Assembly (NCBI GenBank): GCA_018401495.1
Contig: JAGYJX010000006.1
Span: forward strand, 124,001 to 188,000
Direction of reading: 5' to 3'
Length of the DNA stretch: 64,000 bases
Origin: Rhodospirillaceae bacterium
Lineage (GTDB): Bacteria; Pseudomonadota; Alphaproteobacteria; Thalassobaculales; Thalassobaculaceae
A program made the translations under genes and the position numbers. Every line of letters starts with the position of its first letter. Positions within the stretch are counted from its first letter, which is position 1. Below the pieces are notes generated by a model that had not been told where the DNA came from, searched no databases, and was given only the letters and a program-made list of their open reading frames with translations. Positions 50,115 through 56,890 of the stretch are shown piece after piece.

Positions 50115-50975
50115 ATGACCGCGCATTCCACCGCGCTGCCCGGGCACAACCGCTTCGACGTCGCCGAATCGCGGCGGCGCTGCATGCGCTACCGGCGGCG
50201 CATCCTCGACATCTCGCAGAAGGTGGGCGCGCTGCACATCGCGCCGGCGTTCTCGTGCCTCGAGGTGGTCGACGCCTGCTATCACGGCCTGATGCGCGCG
50301 GCCCCGGCCGCCGGCAAGTCGCCCGACACCTTCCTGATGTCCAAGGGCCACGGCTGCATGGCGCAGTACGTGGTGCTGGAGGACATCGGCGTGCTGCCGA
50401 CCTCGGATCTCGACGCCTACTGCACCGCCGACGGCATCCTCGGCGCCCACCCCGACTACGGCAATCCCGGCATCGAGGCCTCGACCGGCTCGCTCGGCCA
50501 CGGCCTGTCGATGGCGGTCGGCATGGCGGTCGCCGAGCGCAACATCGCCGGCAAGGGTGGGGTGCCGGGCGCGGTCTACTGCGTCCTGTCCGACGGCGAA
50601 CTGCAGGAGGGCTCGACCTGGGAGGCCATCCTGATGGGCTCGACCCTCGGGCTGACCAACTTGGTGGCGATCGTCGACAACAACGACTTCCAGTCGCTGG
50701 GCCGGACCTCCGAGACGCACCCGAGCTTCTACCCGCTGGTCGAGAAGCTGGAGGCGTTCGGCTGGGAATCGATCGAGGTCAACGGCCACGACGCCGGCGC
50801 GGTCTACGAGGCGGTCGCCGCGCGCAAGGGCGACCGGCCGTACTTCCTGGTCGCCAAGACCGTGAAGGGCCGGGGCGTGAGCTACATGGAGAGCGTGCCG
50901 ATCTGGCACTACCGGGCGCCGAACCCCACGGAATACCAGCAGGCCATTGACGAGCTGAGGGAGATCGCGTCGTGA
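50115..50975 (+). CDS. transketolase-like protein, N-terminal (TPP-binding) subunit
   Basis: Intact, 286 residues. FLMSKGHGCMAQYVVLEDIG, ILGAHPDYGNPGIEASTGSL and GHGLSMAVGMAVAERNIAG are the transketolase substrate and TPP regions; VLSDGELQEGSTWEAILMGS (S-D-G with D160, then N in IVDNNDFQS) is the TPP/magnesium motif. The pyrimidine domain is encoded by the next gene, overlapping by four bases (GTGA), so the enzyme is a split transketolase. Split forms occur in archaea, actinobacteria and in biosynthetic clusters. It may supply or consume ketose phosphates for the transaldolase and SIS isomerase, or transfer a two-carbon unit onto an activated keto-sugar to give a branch. Confidence 0.85.
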   Translation: MTAHSTALPGHNRFDVAESRRRCMRYRRRILDISQKVGALHIAPAFSCLEVVDACYHGLMRAAPAAGKSPDTFLMSKGHGCMAQYVVLEDIGVLPTSDLDAYCTADGILGAHPDYGNPGIEASTGSLGHGLSMAVGMAVAERNIAGKGGVPGAVYCVLSDGELQEGSTWEAILMGSTLGLTNLVAIVDNNDFQSLGRTSETHPSFYPLVEKLEAFGWESIEVNGHDAGAVYEAVAARKGDRPYFLVAKTVKGRGVSYMESVPIWHYRAPNPTEYQQAIDELREIAS

Positions 50976-51892
50976 GGAACACCTTCGGAGAGGTCCTCTA
51001 CGGGCTCGCCAAGGACGACCCGCGCGTCCACATCGTGGTCTCCGACATCTCCCCGGTCGGCTCGATGGCCAAGTTCCGCGAGGAGTTTCCCGAGCGCTTC
51101 ATCAACGTCGGCGTCGCCGAGCAGTCGATGATCGGGATCTGCGCCGGGCTCGCCCTCAAGGGCATGCTGCCGTTCGCCTACACCATCGCGACGTTCTCGC
51201 TTTACCGGCCCTACGAGATGGTCCGCGACGACCTCGGCTATCAGAACCTGCCGGTGACGGTGGTCGGCATCGGCGGCGGCGTCATCTACTCGACCCTCGG
51301 CGGCACCCACTACGCCCAGGAGGATATCGCCATCGCCGGGTCGATCCCGAACATGTCGATCATCGCGCCCTGCGACCCGGTGGAGGCGACCGAGGCCACC
51401 AAGTGGCTGGTCCAGCGCAAGACCGGCGGCCCGGTGTATTTCCGCTTCGGCAAGGCCGGCGAGCCGACGCTGACCGGGCCGGACAGCGATCCCTGGGTGT
51501 TCGGCAAGCTGCGCTACCTGCGCAAGGGGACCGACGTCGCGGTGCTGTCCTACGGCGTCATCACCAAGATGGCGGGGCAGGTGGCCGACGCGCTGGCGGC
51601 TGACGGCAAGTCGGTGTCGCTGGCGGTGTGCCACACCATGAAGCCGCTCGACCGCGAGGGCATCGCCGATCTGCTGCGCCGGCACGCCCAGGTGATCGTC
51701 ATCGAGGAGCACGTGCCGCAGGGCGGCCTGGCGCCGCAGACCAAGCAGATCGCCTGGGACATCCGCGCCGAGTGCCGTCTCGACACCTTCACCCTGAAGG
51801 ACGAGTTCGTGCACTGCTACGGCAGCCACGAGGACATCCTCGCGGCCCACGGCCTGTCGCCGGATCGCATCCTGGCGGCGGTCCGCAGCTGA
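50972..51892 (+). CDS. transketolase-like protein, C-terminal (pyrimidine-binding) subunit
   Basis: Intact, 306 residues from GTG 50972. VHIVVSDISPVGSMAKFREE, RFINVGVAEQSMIGICAGLA (with the glutamate that activates TPP) and MLPFAYTIATFSLYRPYEMV belong to the transketolase pyrimidine domain; the C-terminal domain starts near GKLRYLRKGTDVAVLSYGVI and includes VIVIEEHVPQGGLAPQTKQI. It requires the preceding subunit. In a normal transketolase the two parts are one chain of about 660 residues. The 12-base gap to the next gene keeps it within the operon. Confidence 0.85.
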   Translation: MRNTFGEVLYGLAKDDPRVHIVVSDISPVGSMAKFREEFPERFINVGVAEQSMIGICAGLALKGMLPFAYTIATFSLYRPYEMVRDDLGYQNLPVTVVGIGGGVIYSTLGGTHYAQEDIAIAGSIPNMSIIAPCDPVEATEATKWLVQRKTGGPVYFRFGKAGEPTLTGPDSDPWVFGKLRYLRKGTDVAVLSYGVITKMAGQVADALAADGKSVSLAVCHTMKPLDREGIADLLRRHAQVIVIEEHVPQGGLAPQTKQIAWDIRAECRLDTFTLKDEFVHCYGSHEDILAAHGLSPDRILAAVRS

Positions 51893-51904
51893 CCGGGGCG
51901 GCGG

Positions 51905-52777
51905 GTGCGCGTCCTCGTCACCGGTGCCGCGGGGTTCTCCGGGCGGGCGATCGCCCGGGGCCTCGTCGCCGCCGGCTTCGAGGTCGTCGCGCACCGGCGT
52001 CTGTCGCCGCTGCCGGAGGATCTCGCCGCCGCCGTCACCGACTGGCCGGGCGACCTGGCCGAGCTGGAGGCCCTGCCCGGCCGGGTCGACGCGGTGGTGC
52101 ACGCCGCCGCGACCTCGACCCCGACCGGCCGCGCCGACGCGGTGCCGGCCGAGGCGCTGATCCGCGACAACGCGCTCGCCACCGCCCGGCTGGTCGCCGC
52201 CGCCAAGGCGGCCGGGGTCGGCCGCTTCATCTACCTGTCGAGCCTGTCGATCCACGGCACGGTCACCGTCCACAACCTGGACGCTGAGACCCCGTCCCGG
52301 GCGCCCGACCCCTACGGCGTCTCGAAGCTGATGGGCGAGAGCGTGCTTGCCGCCGCCGGGATTCCGGCGGTGGCGATCCGCCTGCCGGCGGTGATCGGCC
52401 CGGGGGCGGCGCGCAACTGGCCGGTCCAGGTGGTCGGGCGCATCCGCCGCGGCGAGCCGGTGCGCGTCTACAACGCCGACGGGCCGTTCAACAATGTGGT
52501 GCACGTCGACGACCTCGCCGCCTGGGTCACCCGGCTGCTGACGGCGCCGGCGATGGCGCCGGGGCTGGTCGCGGTGCCGATCGCCAGCGCCGGGCCGGTG
52601 GCGGTCCGGGTGGCCGTGGCGACCCTCGCGGCCGGTCTCGGCAGGGATGCCCTGCTGGAGGAGGTGGTGGCGCCACGCCCGTCCTTCACCGTCGACTGTT
52701 CCGCCGCCGAGCGCCTCGGCTTCCGGCCGTCGGCGACGGTCGACGCGCTGGCCCGCTACGCCCGGGATCCCGATTGA
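51905..52777 (+). CDS. NAD-dependent epimerase/reductase (extended SDR)
   Basis: 290 residues from GTG 51905 (VRVLVTGAAGFSGRAIARGL). The NAD loop is TGAAGFSGR; FIYLSSLSIHGTVTVHN the serine strand; PDPYGVSKLMGESVL the active site with YxxxK; VIGPGAARNWPVQVVGRIRR and YNADGPFNNVVHVDDLAAWV the substrate half. The latter segment closely parallels the broken SDR at 10.8-11.8 kb, pointing to duplication within the locus. It may be a 4-keto reductase or epimerase on the nucleotide sugar. The TGA is followed at once by the dehydrogenase ATG (TGATG). Confidence 0.82.
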   Translation: MRVLVTGAAGFSGRAIARGLVAAGFEVVAHRRLSPLPEDLAAAVTDWPGDLAELEALPGRVDAVVHAAATSTPTGRADAVPAEALIRDNALATARLVAAAKAAGVGRFIYLSSLSIHGTVTVHNLDAETPSRAPDPYGVSKLMGESVLAAAGIPAVAIRLPAVIGPGAARNWPVQVVGRIRRGEPVRVYNADGPFNNVVHVDDLAAWVTRLLTAPAMAPGLVAVPIASAGPVAVRVAVATLAAGLGRDALLEEVVAPRPSFTVDCSAAERLGFRPSATVDALARYARDPD

Positions 52778-54069
52778 TGACGCCGCCCGCGGACACGACG
52801 GTGGCGGTGATCGGCCTCGGCTATGTCGGGCTGCCCTTGGCGCTTGCCTTCGCGCGGGCCGGGCGGCAGGTCGTCGGGTTCGACGTCGACGCGCGCCGGG
52901 TCGCCGATCTGGCGGCCGGCATCGACCGCAACGATCCCGACCATCCCGCGATCGCCCTGCCGGACGGCTTGACCGTCACCGCCGATCCGGCCGGGCTGGT
53001 CGGGTGCGACGTCTTCGTGATCGCCGTGCCGACGCCGATCGACGGCGACCGGCGGCCCGACCTGGCTCCGTTGCTGACGGCGTCCGACCTGATCGGTCCG
53101 GCGCTGCGGCCGGGGGCCCTGGTGGTGGTCGAATCGACGGTTCATCCCGGCGCCACCGAAGAGGTCGTTGGCCCCCGACTGGCGGCCGCCTCGGGCCTGG
53201 CCCGCGGAGAGGGGTTCGTGCTCGGGTATTCGCCGGAGCGGATCAACCCGGGCGACGCGGTCCATGGTCTCGCCGAGGTGGTGAAGGTGGTATCCGGCGA
53301 AGACGCCGCGACCCTCGACCGGGTGGCGGCGCTGTATGCCCCGGTGGTGCCCGCCGGCCTGCACCGCGCGCCGTCGATCCGGGTGGCTGAGGCCTCGAAG
53401 ATCACCGAGAACGTGCAGCGCGACGTCAACATCGCGCTGATGAACGAACTCGCCCTGATCTACGACCGGCTGGGGCTCCGCACCGAGGATGTGCTGGCGG
53501 CGGCCCGCACGAAGTGGAATTTCGCCCCGTACCGTCCCGGCCTGGTCGGCGGCCACTGCATCGGCGTCGACCCGTACTACCTGATCGCCAAGGCCGAGGC
53601 GCACGGCTACTATCCGGAGCTGATCCGCGCCGCCCGCCGGCTCAACGACGGCATGGCCGACCGCGTCGCCCAGAAGATCGTGGTCCGGCTGTCGGCCGCC
53701 GGCATCGCCGTCGCCGGCGCCCGCATCGGCCTGATGGGGCTGGCGTTCAAGGAGAACGTCTCGGACGCGCGCAACAGCCAGGCGCCGGTGATCGGCCGGG
53801 CGCTGCGCGACCTCGGGGCCCTGGTGCTGGCGGCCGATCCGCTGGTCGACCCGGTCGTGGCGCGCCGCGACCTCGGGCTGGAGATCAGCGATCCGGCGAC
53901 GCTGGTCGACCTCGACGCCCTGGTGCTGGCCAGCCCGCACCGGGCGTTCCTGTGCGAGGGGCCGGAAGGCCTGGGCGGGCGCGTGCGGCCGGGCGGGCTG
54001 CTGGTCGACGTCGCCTCGGCGCTTGACCCGGCCCGGGTCGCGGCCGGCCGGCACTATTGGAGCCTGTAG
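52777..54069 (+). CDS. UDP-sugar 6-dehydrogenase (WecC/WbpA/TviB type)
   Basis: 430 residues from ATG 52777. VAVIGLGYVGLPLALAFARA is the NAD loop, VVVESTVHPGATEEVVGPRL and GYSPERINPGDAVHGLAEVV are signatures of the UDP-N-acetyl-hexosamine dehydrogenase branch, EASKITENVQRDVNIALMNE the central helix, and GLVGGHCIGVDPYYL the active site with catalytic C261 (P is replaced by G in the usual HCIPVDPYY). LMGLAFKENVSDARNSQAPV follows. It oxidises C6 to a uronic acid in two steps. Unlike its homologue at 47.2 kb it keeps the cysteine, so the locus has one ordinary and one altered member. Last gene of the coupled operon. Confidence 0.85.
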   Translation: MTPPADTTVAVIGLGYVGLPLALAFARAGRQVVGFDVDARRVADLAAGIDRNDPDHPAIALPDGLTVTADPAGLVGCDVFVIAVPTPIDGDRRPDLAPLLTASDLIGPALRPGALVVVESTVHPGATEEVVGPRLAAASGLARGEGFVLGYSPERINPGDAVHGLAEVVKVVSGEDAATLDRVAALYAPVVPAGLHRAPSIRVAEASKITENVQRDVNIALMNELALIYDRLGLRTEDVLAAARTKWNFAPYRPGLVGGHCIGVDPYYLIAKAEAHGYYPELIRAARRLNDGMADRVAQKIVVRLSAAGIAVAGARIGLMGLAFKENVSDARNSQAPVIGRALRDLGALVLAADPLVDPVVARRDLGLEISDPATLVDLDALVLASPHRAFLCEGPEGLGGRVRPGGLLVDVASALDPARVAAGRHYWSL

Positions 54070-54090
54070 GATTTAACCGACCGCTGCCGA

Positions 54091-54120
54091 TTGGCGCGGC
54101 TGGTCATCCGCCCCTATACT
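54091..54120 (+). promoter_or_regulatory. sigma-70-type promoter of the small RTX gene
   Basis: TTGGCG (54091-54096), an 18-base spacer and TATACT (54115-54120, five of six consensus bases) lie 36 bases before the ATG at 54157. The position of the -10 box argues against the upstream in-frame TTG as the start and indicates that the RTX gene has its own transcript. Confidence 0.6.
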
Positions 54121-54156
54121 TTCCCTAGCTGGAAGGATGCTGGCGGGGAGGAAGTC

Positions 54157-54915
54157 ATGGCATTGATCGGCGGTTCCGATGTCGGCGAGGATCTGAACGG
54201 TACGGATTTGCCCGATCAGATCTGGGGCTTTGGCGGCGGCGACACGCTGATCGGCGGCGACGGCGCCGATACCATGTACGGCGGAACCGGCGACGATCTG
54301 CTGTTCGGCGACGGCGATGGGGACATCCTCTACGGCAACACCGGGGCCGACCGCCTGCGCGGCGCCATCGGCGACGACATCCTGTACGGCGGCCAGGGCA
54401 ACGACACGTTGACCGGTGGGCAGGGCGCCGACACGCTGTTCGGCAACAACGGCGACGACCTGATTTCGGCCGGCATCGACGCCGACCTGATCTACGGCAA
54501 CCAGGGCGACGACGTCGTCCTCGGCGATTCCGGCAACGACACGATCTTCGGCGGTCAGGGAAACGACCTGCTGAGCGGCGGGATCGGCAACGACCTGATT
54601 TTCGGCAATGTCGGCTCCGACACGCTGGAAGGCGGTGCCGGCAACGACACCATGAACGGCGGTTCCGGTGCCGATTATTTCGTGCTTCGCGCCGACAGCG
54701 GCAACGACACCGTGAACGGTTTCGAGGCGAGCCTGGACGTCATTCGCATCCAGAACTCGGTGAACGGCAGCGCCATCAACAGCGCCCAGTCCGCGCTCGC
54801 CGCGGCGACCGACGTCGGGGGCAGCGCGGTCATCAACCTCGGGGGCTCCAACACCGTCTCGTTGGTCGGGGTCAGCACCAGCAGCCTGAGCGCGGCGAAC
54901 TTCGAGATCATCTGA
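54157..54915 (+). CDS. small RTX-type calcium-binding repeat protein
   Basis: Intact, 252 residues from ATG 54157, behind GGGGAGGAAG. Residues about 28-170 are glycine-aspartate nonapeptides ([20 protein letters not shown] and so on), with YGN/FGN and GGQGND units recurring every 18 residues. The C-terminal 80 residues lack repeats ([40 protein letters not shown]), as expected for a type I secretion signal. No N-terminal signal peptide. Its repeat layout matches the broken RTX gene at 19.1 kb, and both are likely clients of the exporter at 29.6-32.8 kb. Possible roles are surface layer, adhesion or matrix; no enzyme domain is present. Confidence 0.85.
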   Translation: MALIGGSDVGEDLNGTDLPDQIWGFGGGDTLIGGDGADTMYGGTGDDLLFGDGDGDILYGNTGADRLRGAIGDDILYGGQGNDTLTGGQGADTLFGNNGDDLISAGIDADLIYGNQGDDVVLGDSGNDTIFGGQGNDLLSGGIGNDLIFGNVGSDTLEGGAGNDTMNGGSGADYFVLRADSGNDTVNGFEASLDVIRIQNSVNGSAINSAQSALAAATDVGGSAVINLGGSNTVSLVGVSTSSLSAANFEII

Positions 54916-54943
54916 GCGTTGTCCTGCCGACCGGGCAACGCTC
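54914..54943 (+). terminator. inverted repeat after the RTX stop
   Basis: GAGCGTTG (54914-54921) and CAACGCTC (54936-54943) pair perfectly around a 14-base loop, starting inside the TGA stop codon. No T tract follows, so it may be a Rho-assisted terminator or an RNA-stabilising hairpin between the RTX and PPK2 genes. Confidence 0.4.
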
Positions 54944-54955
54944 TGAGAGGCAAAA

Positions 54956-55684
54956 GTGAAGCGCACCGACTACGAGAAGGCGTTGACCGACCGGCAACAC
55001 CGGCTGGTCCTGCTGCAGCGCGCCTATGGGCGCCAGGGGCGATCCGCGATCGTGGTGCTCGAGGGCTGGGACGCGGCCGGCAAGGGCGGCGTGATCCGAC
55101 GCATCGCCTGGGCGCTTGATCCGCGCATGCTGAGGGTCTGGTCGATCGGGGCGCCCAGCGCGGAAGAGCGGCGCGAGCACTGGCTGCAGCGGTTCTGGCG
55201 GCGGGTCCCGCGCAGCGGCGAGATCGCGGTCTTCGACCGCTCCTGGTACGGCCGGGTTCTGGTCGAGCGCGTCGAGAACCTGACGCCAGAAGCGGACTGG
55301 CGGCGGGCGTACGACGAGATCAACCAGTTCGAGCGGACGCTCGTCGCCGAAGGGATACGGCTGGTAAAGCTGTTTCTGGACATCACCCCCGAAACCCAGT
55401 TCCAGCGATTCCGCGACCGTTACCAGGATCCCGCCAAGCGCTGGAAGATCACCGAGGACGACCTGCGCAACCGGGCGCGCTGGGATGACTATGTCCTGGC
55501 TTACCGCGATATGCGGGCAATGTGTTCGCCGGCCGAGGCGCCGTGGGTGACCATCTCGGGTGACGACGAGCGGCGGGCGAGGATCGCGGCCTTCGATGCC
55601 GTGCTGGACGCGGTTGGCGAGGGCGTCGATGTCGAACCGCCGCAGGTGCCGCCGCTGGTGAAGGCCTTCTTCGACGGCCGCTGA
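54956..55684 (+). CDS. ppk2: polyphosphate kinase 2 family protein
   Basis: Intact, 242 residues, start with GTGAAG-region at 54956 read as methionine. Walker A EGWDAAGKGGVIRRI (G37-G45), the lid region WRRVPRSGEIAVFDRSWYGR with Walker B D94 and R95, and FERTLVAEGIRLVKLFLDIT are all diagnostic of class I PPK2 enzymes, which phosphorylate nucleoside diphosphates or monophosphates from polyphosphate. DRYQDPAKRWKITEDDLRNR is the conserved C-terminal segment. The length is that of a single-domain PPK2. It has no obvious tie to the glycan locus, although nucleotide regeneration would suit heavy NDP-sugar use. Confidence 0.88.
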   Translation: MKRTDYEKALTDRQHRLVLLQRAYGRQGRSAIVVLEGWDAAGKGGVIRRIAWALDPRMLRVWSIGAPSAEERREHWLQRFWRRVPRSGEIAVFDRSWYGRVLVERVENLTPEADWRRAYDEINQFERTLVAEGIRLVKLFLDITPETQFQRFRDRYQDPAKRWKITEDDLRNRARWDDYVLAYRDMRAMCSPAEAPWVTISGDDERRARIAAFDAVLDAVGEGVDVEPPQVPPLVKAFFDGR

Positions 55685-55795
55685 CATCGGCCGCTCGATC
55701 GGTGAAGCCGCCACGCTGGACATTCCACCTGTTGGGCGACGGCGCTAGACTGCCGGTGGCGGGTGGTTTGCCGCGACTGACGTGAGGAACATCGA

Positions 55796-56818
55796 ATGCC
55801 CGCGAGACTCGGATCCGCCGCGCTCGGCGCGGTCCTTCTGGCTGCCGCGGCCTGGCCGGTGGTGGCCGCCGAGAAAGTGGTCATCTGCGCGCTGACCTTC
55901 GTTTCGTCGGCGCCGCTGTTCATCGCCGCCGACCGGGGCTATTACGCCGCCGAGGGGCTCGACGCCGAGCTGACGTTCTTCCGTGCCGCCCAGCCGGTCG
56001 CGGTCGGCATTGCCTCGGGCGATTGCGATTTCGGGGTGACCGGGTTCACCGCCGGCTTCTTCAACTTGGCAGCCAAGGGCGCGCTCACCGTCATCGGCGC
56101 GCAGAGCCGCGAGGAGCCAGGCTTCGACTTCGTCGGCTATGTGGCCTCGAACCAGGCCTACGAGGCCGGTCTGCGCTCGGTCGCCGACCTGCCCGGCCGC
56201 AGCGTCGCCATGACCCAGGTGGGATCGACCATGCACTACATGGTCGGCATGCTGCGCGACCGGTACGGCTGGGCGCCCGACGCCGTTGCCCTCAAGCCGC
56301 TGCAGTCCGTCCCGAACATGATCGCTGCCGTCAAGGGCGGCCAGGTCGACGCAGCGCCGCTGCCCGCCCACATCGTCGCGAAGTTGGTGGAAGACGGCGA
56401 GGCGAAGCTGATCGGCTGGACCCACGAGCACACGCCCTGGCAACTGGGTGGGCTGTTCACCTCGACACGCAACGTTCAGGAACGGCGGCCGGTGGTCGAG
56501 GCGTTCGTGCGCGCCTATCAGCGCGCCGCCCGGGACTATCACGCCGCCTTCAACGCCGTCGACGCCACCGGCAAGCGGGTATTCGGCGCGGAGGCGGAGG
56601 CGCTGCTGCCGGTTATCGAGAGCTACACCAAGGCGTCCCCCGACGCGATCTACAAGGGCGCGCCGTTCATCGACCCGGACGGCCGGCTCAAGGTCGACCA
56701 ACTGCTGGGTCAGGTGGCCTGGATGAAGACCGAAGGGCTGGTGGAGGCCGGGCTCGACCCCATGGGGTTCATCGACCTCGGCTTCATCGAGGGCCACTAC
56801 GGGGTGCCGGACAACTGA
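55796..56818 (+). CDS. periplasmic substrate-binding protein (NMT1/THI5/SsuA-like)
   Basis: Intact, 340 residues. The Sec signal peptide is MPARLGSAALGAVLLAAAAW plus PVVAA, cut before EKVV. SAPLFIAADRGYYAAEGLDA, FFRAAQPVAVGIASGDCDFG and VTGFTAGFFNLAAKGALTVI are the first lobe of NMT1/THI5-like binding proteins for nitrate, taurine, sulfonates or pyrimidine precursors. LPGRSVAMTQVGSTMHYMVG and IAAVKGGQVDAAPLPAHIVA are the second. No permease or ATPase gene is adjacent, so it is an orphan or serves a transporter elsewhere. The ligand is unknown. Confidence 0.82.
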   Translation: MPARLGSAALGAVLLAAAAWPVVAAEKVVICALTFVSSAPLFIAADRGYYAAEGLDAELTFFRAAQPVAVGIASGDCDFGVTGFTAGFFNLAAKGALTVIGAQSREEPGFDFVGYVASNQAYEAGLRSVADLPGRSVAMTQVGSTMHYMVGMLRDRYGWAPDAVALKPLQSVPNMIAAVKGGQVDAAPLPAHIVAKLVEDGEAKLIGWTHEHTPWQLGGLFTSTRNVQERRPVVEAFVRAYQRAARDYHAAFNAVDATGKRVFGAEAEALLPVIESYTKASPDAIYKGAPFIDPDGRLKVDQLLGQVAWMKTEGLVEAGLDPMGFIDLGFIEGHYGVPDN

Positions 56819-56890
56819 TCGTGGCGACGGGCTCCAATGGGGCCGGCGTCGACGGTAGAGTGCGTGGTCGTCGAACGTGGAGGTGTCGTC

